Shown: positions 47,336-58,270 of the stretch, piece after piece
Layout: every line of letters begins with the position of its first letter
Numbering within the stretch: position 1 is the first letter of the stretch
Source of the DNA: Emmonsiellopsis sp. PD_33
Lineage: Eukaryota > Ascomycota > Eurotiomycetes > Onygenales > Ajellomycetaceae
Assembly (NCBI GenBank): GCA_032988165.1
Contig: JANTQF010000068.1
Location: 1 to 64,000, forward strand
Direction of reading: 5' to 3'
DNA length: 64,000 nt
The notes under the pieces: model-generated
What the model saw: only the letters and a program-made list of their open reading frames with translations
Databases searched by the model: none
What the model was told of the DNA's origin: nothing
Made by a program: the position numbers and the translations under genes

Positions 47336-49380
47336 ATTTCATATCTTCTTTCTCCTCCTCCTACTTAGTTATGATTTATTGCCAGAGCTTTCATCAAACT
47401 TGAAAAAAAGTACAATAAATTCACTGTATAATAGTTTTAATATAAGCTATCTTCTAGAACCTTCTCTATGAAATACATTAAATATATTTTTACCATACAT
47501 TACTTATTAGATTATTATCATGAGAGAATCATTATATTATTTTATTATCTATAGGGAAATATCATCTCTATACATAAAGAAGTATTCTCTACAAACAATT
47601 TAACCTATACCCTGCAATATAGAACACATAATTTCAGTTTATCTATCATATAGTCTTACATATAATTATATCACACATGCAACTTTTTATCTATTTTCAA
47701 AGATATAATCCCCTTCAATTTATGTATGACACTCTATTCATCTTTTACATAAAAAAATTTAGTTGGTATATAATGATCAGGCAGCTTTATTTAATAATCA
47801 AAATGCATAAAATCTATCTTAAAGATACAAAATAAAGTTATATATTCTACTTATACTCTTCTATATATTTCTGTATATACATATGATTGATGATATTACA
47901 CACATATTTATTTCTCATATTAAAATTACTTTCTATTCTAAATAATTATATGTAGAGGCTTTCAATTTATATTAATCTCTTAAATTTAAACACAGCAGAT
48001 TACCCAGCTAAAGTATATAATACTTTAATTAATAATTATCAGGAAATACATCATCTATTAGTATATCAACTAAAGAGAATTAGGGAAATTATCATATAGA
48101 GCAGTGGAACACTAATAAAATAAATTTAATACATAAAGTCTGAATAAATATCAAAGAAAGTTAATTAAAAATAGAGGAGGTACTCAGTTCATCTGAAGAT
48201 GAGTATTATAAGCTATTTTTAAAGATAGTATAGTTAAGTAAAATTCTGTAAAGTTTATTACCTCAGATTATTATATTTACTTAATTACTCTCTTTTGTAT
48301 TAATACATGTAGTACTATCATATTCTCCTGCCCAAGCTCCTAAAAGAATATACTAGTATAAAAAGAGTTGCAGCCAGCTATAAACTATCAAAGAATAATC
48401 ATCTTAATAAAGCTACTTTATATTCTACTAAAAGATAGATAAATAGCCTACTATGAATTTAAAAGTCATCTTATACATTCATTATGTATGCTACAGTTTA
48501 ATTTGATCATCAGACTTACTATAGCTATAAAAATATCTCATATAGTTACTATCAGATCAGGGTGATTCTGCAGCTATCTTTACATGAAATTTCCTTATGA
48601 GCTTTATCAATGAATTACATCATTAGTCTACTAATTTACTATAACTATTAATCAGGTAGATTAGCTAAATTTAAACTCTATCTAACTAATTAATAAGATC
48701 AAACACATAGTGTTCCAATCTGGTAAAATCTCATTCAGAAAATTAAATGAGATTTAAGTAGGAATTTTTAAGAGAGACACATCTGACTATTAGCATCTCA
48801 GGAAATAAGAGAAAAAAATTATGATAATAAATTTTAATAATAGTTCTATATTCATTCTCAATATCTATAGTATGATGCTGAAATTCCACTGCCTAATAGC
48901 TTCATATCTTCTTAGTATCTTATTTTCAAGATTAATATATTAGAGGTATTTATTTGTATAGGTCTCCTAATTTTTAGATGTAGGGTTATAATAGTAATTA
49001 TCATATAATATATAGGTCTCATCTCTCATTATCTATATAGTGAGTTTATTTTTGATTTTCTGAAAAATTAATCCTCACACCCAGTCTGCATTCCTCTACA
49101 AGAAAAAATGTCAGCTGTGTTTTCTCTCACCCTGAAATACTATCTTCTTAAATGCCTTTAATCTCTTAGTATAATGAATTCTAGTGCTTCAAGCTCTCCT
49201 CTTTATGAGATTAGTACACTAATTTTTCTTTTATAAACTCTAACATCAATTCTGCCCATCCCAGTTCTCAAAGGACTTGAGACTGCCACAATTAAGGTAA
49301 GAATCTATATTATATGAAAGTAGGATAATAAGTATTAAATTCAATTTGATTAATAATAAAAATAGATAGCAATTACAAAT
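47336..49380. other. hAT copy 1 internal stretch, weakly protein-like, unassigned
   Basis: Plus-strand pieces with TAG/TAA stops (for example IILIKLLYILLKDRQIAYYE near 48,390 and KKNQCCVFSHPE-like text near 49,110) suggest a further decayed gene between the minisatellite and the transposase. No family is recognised. The matching inverted stretch is about 61.4-63.45 kb. Confidence 0.3.
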
Positions 49381-51758
49381 ATAATTCAACATGATAGTAC
49401 TTATAAGAATCATTCACAGTGGAGCACAAAGTAGAGCTCTGAATTCTAAAAGTCCTTCAAGTAAGTAATATTCTAATAGAATAATAAATCAGCTTTATTC
49501 TGTATTCAATGCAAGTAGATCCTTTAACATTCTCAGTATAGTAATATGAGAATCTCAGAAATGAGGAAACATCTTATTAGTAAGAAGTACTAAAATGCTA
49601 TCTCTTCAAATAAATAGATAAATATTAAGATAGTATTTATAAGTATAATATAAATTAATTTATTTAGTAATAGATTGTGATAATAATCCTTTCATCTCAG
49701 TAAAACCCTGTATGCAAGCAACTACAAGTAGAAACACTATCATTTAATAAAGAAAACTACTAAATCCTCCTCCTTTATGTCTTTCTATTAATAAATATGG
49801 CATTTCATGCCATACAGAATTCCAATCTCCAGTAGTTACTAGCATATAGTAACAGTAAAGTTGAGGCCTTCCTCTCAAAACAGACTGCCCTGCAAAAAGA
49901 GCTGAATAACTCCTATGAAATGATGATAAAAGACCTACTTCCAGACTAAATCTCTAATATAAAGATTGCACTGGTCTTGAATGCATGGATAAGCATAAAT
50001 AGTTTAGTATTTCTCTGTGTTAAAGGCTACTATATCACCTAGAAATGGGAGTATATAGAGGCATTAATTAGATTTAAGCATCTTAGTGGTATGCACACTG
50101 ATAATAATATGATAGAATATATGATATAGTGTATACATAATATATAGATTAAAGATGACATTTTTACTTTTATAGCTGATAATATAGTAAATAATAATAT
50201 ATTAGCAGTATTCTTAGAGAAATATCTATATGTAGAGGATGAAGTTTACTAGGATGCTAAGATGTATTAACTTTCTTATATAGCTCATATTATGTAGCTG
50301 ATAGTAAAACAACTAGTTGGAGATCTATAAATTAAGTTAATAAATAATAATATTCTATAGACATTTCATAAGGATGATATTAATATGAGTAATAGAGAAG
50401 AGATCTCATTCAATCATACACTCTTAAAGATATATAATAATTTATGATAACAGTCTAATAGTATTTCTAATTCCTTAATTATTTAATTAGTTATATCTAT
50501 TTACTAATACTCTCTTAAGTTCTCCCCAACAAATTGAAAGCTTTCAGAAGCTCCAGTCAGAGCACATTAAGCTCTAAATGATTCAGAATGTTAAGATCTA
50601 GTAGAGCTTAATATATCTTATATATATCTATATGCTACAACTCAGGAATCCAATTCATCACTGAATGATAACTCAGAATAACTTCAAACTCTACTATCTT
50701 CAGTTGAGTAATAATGAATGATAGTTCATTATGTATGTTATTACCCTACTTTATTCATTCTAGTAGATTATTAAGACTCTCTTAGATATAGACATATCAT
50801 TCATTCATAATGCATTTTCAATCTATAATATACTGTTTAACTACCTTAATAAATGACTTTCTGAGGCAACCTATGAAATTCCAACCATTCAGAATAACTT
50901 AGAGATTACACTGAAAGCTATATATAATAAATTAAAGAAATACTATTCAGATACTAATACTAATAGTAGTATAGAGAAGATTTACTGTATTACTGTAGTT
51001 TTAAATCTATATTTATAATCACTGGCCTATAATAATAAGAAATAGGAGCTAGAGATAAAAGCTCAATCATTACAGTATGTAAAGACATACTATGAAAAAT
51101 GATATTTACCTCATCAATCTATAATTACTGATAATTAATCACAGATAGATATTTATTCTCTTTCATTTTCTTAATTTACTTAGTACTAATAACTTCCCAG
51201 GCTCATCAATTATTTTCTATACTATACTAGTAATCACCTTTAGTTATTTATATCAATGAATTTAATCAGTATCTAAATAACAGTCTTAGTCCAGAGGGAA
51301 ATATCTTATTAGTGTGAAAGATAATTAAATTAACATATTCAACTATTATATTGATAGCTAGAGACATTCTATTAATTCTAATTGAAAGTATAGAGATTGA
51401 ATAATAATTCAGTGTGAGCTATCATGTTGTCTCATAGGAGTAATTATTATTATCAGGAAAGATAATGTATAAGATCATGCTAATGAAGCATGCAAATGAA
51501 AGGAAATAGCTATAGATAGAGAAAAAGTGAAATAAGAAGAATATAATAGAGGATGAGGCTGATGATGATAAAGAAAGTAATAGTATAAATATTATAATGA
51601 AGAAGAAGAAACTTACATTTAAAGAGAAATAATTAATAGAGGAGTGTTCATTGGAATGGTTCTCACATGTAAGTATAGTCAGATAAAGAAGGATACAGAA
51701 AGAAATACTAGATTTTAAGATGATAATTAATAACTTAATATTTAGAGAAGGCATCTAA
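49380..51758 (+). pseudogene. hAT transposase fossil (BED finger, RNase-H-like core, hATC dimerisation domain), copy 1
   Basis: Seen in order: a BED-type finger (ALFCIQCKQILQHSQYSN then SEMRKHLISKK, near 49,491-49,600); a pre-catalytic part (FNKENYQILLLYVFLLINMA, AFLSKQTALQKEL, near 49,740-49,900); a catalytic-core start (IALVLNAWISINSLVFLCVK and GYYITQKWEYIEALIRFKHL, near 49,960-50,090, where LDxWT is expected, so the key Asp is lost here); FTFIADNIVNNNILAVFLEK (the TxDNAxNN motif, near 50,170); and the C-terminal hATC segment (LTYSTIILIARDILLI, SLSPEG, then LSGKIMYKIMLMKHANE, near 51,290-51,500). Stop at 51,756-51,758. Internal stops are TAG/TAA/TGA. The protein would excise and insert the element. 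Confidence 0.8.
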
Positions 51759-51939
51759 AATATAATATACTAAGATCATTATCTTTAGTTATTACATCTC
51801 ATATTATTTATATACTGCATCAATATGCTATTATAGTCTCTGGGAATCTCATCATGTCAAATCTACAGGCAGGCTTGAGGCAAGAAATATAATTTAATTC
51901 AGATTTGCACTAACACACATCATTCATCATTACTGTAAT

Positions 51940-52215
51940 AATTAATGATGGATGATGCTTTTTTTAAATCTATATAAAATATAAGTCAGGGTTTAAATCA
52001 TGTAGTGAGCTTTGTTTTTTTTTTTTTTTTTCATATATGATAAGCTATATCATATAATTCAGATTAATACTAATAGTATCATTTATTATTAACATAGTGA
52101 GTAATCACTGCACTAATGACTGACAATACTTTTTTTATAATCTCATTGAAATGTAGGCCAGGGTTCAAACCATGTAGTGAGCTTTTTTTTTTTTTTTTAG
52201 TATGTGACTACCAGG
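51940..52215 (+). repeat. Two subterminal repeats with poly-T and a tRNA B-box-like motif (hAT copy 1)
   Basis: Two units of roughly 170 bp each contain (C)AGGGTT(Y)(A)AAYC, then ATGTAGTGAGC and a run of 16-20 T. Ancestral GGTTCGAATC can be inferred from the copies: GGTTCAAACC here and GGTTTGAATC in copy 2. That string equals the Pol III B-box core, but no A box is seen. Confidence 0.55.
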
Positions 52216-52639
52216 AATTTTTTAATGAAATTAAAAACATGATATATACTAATACAATTAAAATCACACACTATAATCTAGTAATCATTAAGATAGAGTA
52301 TCTAGCTGATCACAGACTATCTATTCAACTCTTAATATAAGATTTTTCATCACTATTATATTAATACCTGTGAATTGAGCAGCCCTGCTAGCTATTTAAG
52401 TAGCAGGGTAAGAGGGTTGTCCAGCATTCAATTTTTAAATAGCTATAATGCTCCTGCCTGGAATCTTTACTATATTGATAATCCTACATATAATTTTAAT
52501 AGTAGCTCAGTAGATATGAAGTGGTAAAGTATTATAGATAGTTGAAAGATACTTTTACCTTTTTTTTTTTTTATAGTTTATTACCTTTTCTTATTACCTC
52601 AATAGATCACATGATTAGGCCTAGTAGATACTTGACAGG

Positions 52640-52882
52640 ATGGAAATTCTCATTCTATAAGATGAAATCCTATATCTTATTTTATAGTCAGGATGAATTT
52701 CTATGTCCCATCTCATAAGAAAATTAAAATTCTATGTTCTATCTCATAGAAAATTTAAAATCCCATGGTTTGTCCCATCCCACAGATAAAATCCTATGAG
52801 ATGAACTATTTTTTCCCATCTCATCCCATAATACCATGAGATGGGAAATCCCATGGGAAATCCCATTTCAGTGGCAGCTTTA
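52640..52882. repeat. Subterminal foldback blocks of hAT copy 1
   Basis: Interleaved TCCCAT and ATGGGA strings, for example CCATGAGATGGGAAATCCCA then TGGGAAATCCCA, can fold on themselves. They recur at the other end (43,990-44,080) and in copy 2 (57,370-57,600). Such repeats often bind hAT transposase; here this is inference. Confidence 0.7.
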
Positions 52883-52890
52883 GGACATAT
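52883..52890. repeat. 8-bp target-site duplication, right (hAT copy 1)
   Basis: GGACATAT, pairing with AGACATAT at 43,828-43,835. Gypsy C Pol resumes directly after it. Confidence 0.85.
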
Positions 52891-54430
52891 ATCTTACCTA
52901 TATGAGGGGAGATGATAATATCACCACTGATGGCAACTATATAGAGACCCTAGTTGAAATGTCTGATAATTTCTGAAGACATCTCAAGAATGAATATTCT
53001 AGAGATGTCAAGCTATCTCATGTTGTGAAGATTCTTAAAAGAAATAATGCAGCTAAAGAGCCATCTAAACTCCTATATGAGCTGACTGATGGCATCCTAT
53101 ACCACACATATAATAAAATAAAGTGCCTGGTAATCCTAAGAGCTCTACATAAAGAAATCTTTAGCCTGGCCCATATCCTCAACCACTTAGAATTTAATTG
53201 AACCTTAGGAAATCTACAAGATATAATAATATATCACTATATAATAAAGCTACAGAAATATATTGAGTACTGCCTCAGCTGTCAAGTCAATTAGATGCTG
53301 TGGTATAAGCCTTATGAATAGTATCAACTCATACAAACTGTAGATATACTACATGACATAATAATCATTAACTTTATACTTATATTACTAGATGGTGAAT
53401 ATGATGCAGTGATATCTATTATATGTAAGTTCTTTAAATAGATTATAATCATTTCTGGGTGATCTAACTTTAATGTAGAGGATTGGGCAAAAGCCCTATT
53501 TAATCATCTATTACTAGCTGACTAGGGAATCCCATGCAGAATCATTTCAGATAGAGACCCTAAGTTTCTTAGTAATTTATAGTAGAATCTCTTCAAGCAT
53601 TTTAAGGTTGAGCACCTCTATTCTACCATATACTACCTATAAATAGATGGGCAGAGTAAGAGGATAAATCAAATCATATAAATTGCCCTACAACACACTA
53701 TCACAGTAATGAGAAACTTATATAACTGATTATAAATACTATCAACTATTACCTTTCATCTCAATGCAGCTAAATCTATGTTAATGAGATACTTAGCTTA
53801 TAAGATTATATATAGAATCATCATTAACTTGCCTATTTCAGCATTAATGATAATACCTACAGTGCCATACTTTCATATTCAATGAGATATAATTCTAGCA
53901 CTCAACAAGGCAGTTATAATAGTTAAGAACTATTATGATCAGAAGCATACATTATGAAGCTTTTAGGTAGAAAATAGAGTACTTCTCTATTTATACTAGG
54001 GATATAAAATATCAGCTGTAAAGATCTCATGCAAATACAATAATTAATTTGCTGAACTATTTAGAATACTCAAGCAAATAAGATTACTTGCATATAAGCT
54101 GAAACTACCACACACAATGAAGATCCATTCAGTTATAAGTGTAATAATACTCAAACCTCTCTCTCAGTAAAGAGATCTCTATGAACATCAACATTTAGAA
54201 CTCCCATCAGTCAAACTAGCAGCAACTAGTGAAAATCCTACATATAAAGTTGAAAAGATAATAGCAAAGAGGACATCATGCAGCAGAACCTAGTACCTAC
54301 TATAATGGAAAAACTATAGGCTAAAGAATGATTAATGGGTAAATAAGATAGAAGTTAAAGAATTAAAGAAATTAATTAAGTAATTTGAGAAGACCCATCA
54401 GTCTAGAGCCTCTAAGAGGTAATCAAAGAA
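52891..54430 (+). pseudogene. Gypsy C Pol, last part (integrase and chromodomain)
   Basis: Seen: LTYMRGDDNITTDGNYIETL, KEIFSLAHILNHLEF (integrase zinc-binding His pair, near 53,155) and IEYCLSCQVN (its Cys pair, near 53,265). Then GIPCRIISDRDPKFLSNL (near 53,530) and YxIDGQSKRINQII (near 53,640; the YHPQTDGQSERxNQ motif). Then LNKAVIIVKNYYDQKHTL, and a chromodomain YKVEKIIAKRTSCSRT/YLLxWKNY (near 54,245-54,315) ending KTHQSRASKR. It is decayed by stops. Nothing that can be matched to an LTR follows, so the 3' end of the element is lost or unrecognised. Confidence 0.82.
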
Positions 54431-55142
54431 CTGAGTAATAAAGCAACCCTATTTTTATTATGAGTACATATGATATAAAGTATGGATTCTCTATAGCATC
54501 AAGTGTCTAGACATAGTATCAAGCATCTAGAGCTATAAGGGATAGAGATATACCACTAGACTTACTCATATACTACTACTCTGAATACTAATAATATTAC
54601 CACAGTAATGAATTTACCATGAACATATAATATCTACCCCTTTATTCATTATAATAACACATTGCATAAAAACAGACATACAAAACTCTTAGATCAACCC
54701 CTACTACTCATACTAACATACAAGTCATAGTATATTCATGCTACAAATAATAGATGAGTTCTTTCAGCCAGCTACCTACAACTATTAGCTTTTAGATATA
54801 AATAAACTATCTTCACACATATAAGAATCATACAGCAACCAGACCTGCAACATCACAGATGAGGATGAATAGGAATAAATCAACTAGATTTCATAGTTAT
54901 AATAGATAGTATGCTAGGTCTTTCTGTACCTATAACTACCACATTACATTACAGTAGAAAATAGATAAGAAATAAATTACAGGTGCAATATATTACTAGT
55001 AGAATTTAGGATCACAGGTAAAAAGCTAATATAACTACTATAGAACATCTAGTAAGAGTACTGCTTTTCCTGCATTAGAATGATCATTAAAGCTATCTAT
55101 CTTAATCATAACATTCTATACACACAATATATCTGTGATGAC
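54431..55142. other. AT-rich segment after Gypsy C, nothing recognised
   Basis: No frame, LTR or repeat that I can name. It should contain the 3' end of Gypsy C, including a decayed LTR, but no sequence here matches the region upstream of the Gypsy C Gag start. Confidence 0.35.
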
Positions 55143-56144
55143 ATGGCTTGAGGATAACAAGAAGAATGTGAAGAATATAAGAATAATAACCTGCAAATCC
55201 TAGCTAACTATCTTAAGGCTATAACTCAACAGCTAACATCTGAATCCTTGTAGAGACATCAGTCCTCATGCAAGCAGAAAGATCAAAATAATCTATTTGT
55301 AGATGATGATGAGAATATGAAAGACTTATTAAAAGATAATTCTAAAGGTGAGAATAAATATGGAGAAGATAGTAGTAATAATAATGATTAAAATGGAATA
55401 TTTCTAGAATAAGACAGTAATGAGGACTCTAACAACTTTCAATTCAAACTGATTCTTAATAAGATATATAAAGATGAAGGAGTTCTCCTGCTAGAGATGA
55501 AGATTATTACTAGTGTCCTCATTACTAAAGATATTATAGCAGAGAAGATCCTTGCTATAATCAACTTATCCCTATTAATTAAGTTAGCATGTAAGAAGCT
55601 AAATAAAGACTGCCTTAAAAAAGCCACAGCAGACTCCCTTGAGAACTATAATATCTTATTTAAAGTAGAATAATGTTATCATCAGAATAGAGCTAAAGAG
55701 ATTAAGGCTCCCATTATTTTTGAACTAGAAAATACTCTCTAATTCTTCTCCCTTAAAATCTACATTAACTTAGAGAAGGGCTGGAACTTCTAAGAATCAG
55801 CTCTGAACTGCCCACTCACTTATATTGAATTCTAAGCTCAGAAGACCTGTATTGGCATGACTATTAACAGCACTCTATCAAAATAAATAGTAGATTCTAA
55901 GACCTGTGATGTCACTAAGATCTACAATGTAAATGAGCCTGTTTATCTGCATTTCAAAACATCTATATCAGAATAGAAATATTATGATTCTTTAGGCTAG
56001 CACATCTAGAAAAAGTTCATCCACTTAGATGATGATTACAAGGAAGTGACAGACATAATGTGAGAAGTAAATATCATATAAGCTATGTATCTATATGATA
56101 AGAACTATGTGAAGACAGAACACTTCAAAGTACTATCTCATTGA
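55143..56144 (+). pseudogene. Fossil ORF of 333 codons, unrecognised
   Basis: ATG 55143 to TGA 56142-56144 keeps a single frame over 1 kb without indels, interrupted by about 15 stops, mostly TAA/TAG. Visible parts: EECEEYKNNNLQILANYLKA, an acidic stretch FVDDDENMKDLLKDNSKGEN, IYKDEGVLLLEMKIITSVLI, IIAEKILAIINLSLLIKLAC, and NVNEPVYLHFKTSIS near the end. There are no zinc knuckle or catalytic motifs. It may be a Gag-like or accessory protein of an unidentified element. It lies in the 4.5-kb spacer between the two inverted hAT copies. Confidence 0.5.
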
Positions 56145-56152
56145 TAAAATAA

Positions 56153-56215
56153 AAGCTTAAATTAGTCAGCCTGACTGATGACACCTATATCATGAAGCTT
56201 CTAGAGACTTAGAAG
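56153..56215. repeat. 63-bp dispersed direct repeat, copy 2
   Basis: Matches 27,551-27,613 in the same orientation. It begins directly after the stop of the 333-codon fossil ORF. Confidence 0.7.
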
Positions 56216-57354
56216 TAGTATTGTTTTTTTTTGAGTTTAGGTTGAAAAACTGCCTTGAGTGCCTGCCTGAATGGGTTCATGAGTTAAGTGTGTTTAGCTA
56301 AACCTAAAAAGTTGGGTTAGTGGGTTAGAACAGAGCAACCCATTTGACCTGCTGTGGGTCACCTTAAAGAGCTAGTGTGGATTTAATCACTAAATTTACT
56401 CAAAATGGATATTTATGCCTGCATATTTCAGAAGGTATATGCACAATTTTGCAGAACATGTTATGTGATATAGATATGTATTGAATTTAGTAAAATATCC
56501 ATATAAATAAAGATGTATAAAATCAATATAAGTTCAATTTTAACTATTTAGAAGATAACTAAAAATATTATATATAAAATAACTGAAAATACTATGTAGA
56601 AGATAACTGAAAATAACAAGTCTATTTACATTTATTTATTTTACCTCTAGTTGTAATACTAACTTACCTACTTCTATATGAATGAATACTCTGAACCTTC
56701 AATGCACACATTGATCTCCTCAGTTAAAAAGTTCTGATAACCTAATTAAAGAATAGCTCTTTCAATTTTCAACTTACTTATAGATTTTAAAAACATCATA
56801 ACCCTCATCATCTGAATGTTCATCTAACTCATGGAAATTCTTATTTAAAGACTCATATAATGCTGGATTTTGATCTGATGAACTGTACAAATCAGATCTC
56901 TATCAAACTAACTTTTTCTCCTCTACTTAGTTATATTTAATTAGAGTTATGAAGATAGGTCTATCCATATTATATCAGCTAGGCTGTTAAATGTAGAAGG
57001 AAAGGTTGATGTTATTAGAAGTCTATAGAAATTTAAGTGTCTTCTTACTAATCTAATGGATTATATTCATTATAGTGGTATAATTTCTAAAAGCTTCTTC
57101 ATAGCCCATTCTCTCTCTTAAGTTATGAAACTTTAAGAACATATCATGCTATTTTCCAATCATTACCCCAAGAGACTGGCTGAAGTCATAGAAGCAGTCT
57201 AATGAGCTTATATAGAGAGAATTGGAAATATAGATTAAACATGAAGATTTAATATTATTATAGATAATATAAGGAACTAGATTATAGATTAGTATCATCA
57301 GTAAATAAACATCATATATAAAGAGAAATATACTTTCATGTCTGTGAATACAAT
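56216..57354. other. Spacer before hAT copy 2; scraps only
   Basis: 56,216-56,640 is non-coding (GTTGGGTTAGTGGGTTAG-like text near 56,313). 56,700-57,200 reads weakly as protein on the minus strand (RMGYEEAFRNYTTIMNIIH, then DEHSDDEGYDVFKIY), with stops. No family can be assigned. Confidence 0.35.
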
Positions 57355-57939
57355 TAAAGCTGCTGCTGAGATGGAATTTCCCATGGAATTTCCCATCTCA
57401 TAATATTATGAGATAGAATGGGAAAAAATAGTTCATCTCATAGAATTTTATCTGTAGGATGGGACAAACCATGGGATTTTAAATTTTCTATAGGATGGAA
57501 CATGGGATTTTAATTTTCCTATGGAATGAGATATAGGAATTCATCCTGACTATGAGATGGAACATGAGATTTCACCTCATAGGATGAGAATTTTCATCTC
57601 ATCAAGCATCTACTGGGCTTAATCATGTGATCTGTTGAGGTAACAAGAAAAGGTAACAGACTATAAAAAAAAAAAAAAGATAAAAGTATCTTTCAACTAC
57701 CTATAATACTTTATCACTTTATATCTACTGAGCTACTATCAGGATCATATATAGAATCATTAACATGGTAAAGGTTCCAGGCAGGGGCATTACAGTCATT
57801 TAAGGACTGAATGCTGGATAACCCTCTTATCCTGCCACTTAAATAGCTAGTAGGGTCACTCAATTTACAGGCATTAATATGATAGTAATAGAGAATCTTA
57901 CATTAGAAGTTAAATAGATAGTCTGTAGTTAATTAGGTA

Positions 57940-58270
57940 CCTCATCTTAATGATTACTAAGCTATAGTGTGTGATTTTAATTGTGTCAGTATATGTCATG
58001 TTTTTAATCCTATTAAAAAATTCCCAGTAATCACATGTCAAAAAAAAAAAAAAAAGCTCACTATATGATTTAAACTCTGACCTACATTTCAATGAGGTTA
58101 CAAAAAAAGCATCATCAGTTATTAGTGCAGTAATTACTCACTATGCTAATAACAGATAATACTGTTAGTGTTAACCTAAATTATATGATATAGCTCATCA
58201 CATGCAAAAAAAAAAAAAAAAAAAATAAAGCCTACTACATGATTCAAACCCTGGTCTATATTTTATATAG
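57940..58270 (-). repeat. Subterminal poly-A/poly-T units with B-box-like motif (hAT copy 2)
   Basis: Inverse of 51,940-52,215. The unit near 58,240 shows the TG outcome (GGTTTGAATC on the minus strand) where copy 1 shows CA, which supports an ancestral GGTTCGAATC. Confidence 0.55.

Larger units (their letters stand above)
43836..52882 (+). mobile_element. hAT element copy 1, 9,047 bp, autonomous type but decayed
   Basis: Starts TAAAGCTACTACTAAGATAA and ends with the inverse of TAAAGCTGCCACTGAAATGG, so the terminal inverted repeats match over about 20 bases apart from C/T changes. It is flanked by an 8-bp duplication and inserted in Gypsy C Pol. Contents: subterminal GGGATGGAATGGGA/TCCCAT foldback blocks (43,990-44,080 and 52,640-52,880); a minus-strand fossil ORF; a plus-strand coiled-coil fossil ORF; a minisatellite; an undetermined 2-kb stretch; a full hAT transposase; and poly-T subterminal repeats. 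Most known hAT elements are about 2.5-5 kb, so this one is large and appears to carry extra genes. The second copy is at 57,355 in inverse orientation. Confidence 0.85.

Noticed and set aside
51940..52215. tRNA genes
   Set aside because: Only the B-box-like core and a T-run are seen; no A box or cloverleaf can be drawn.
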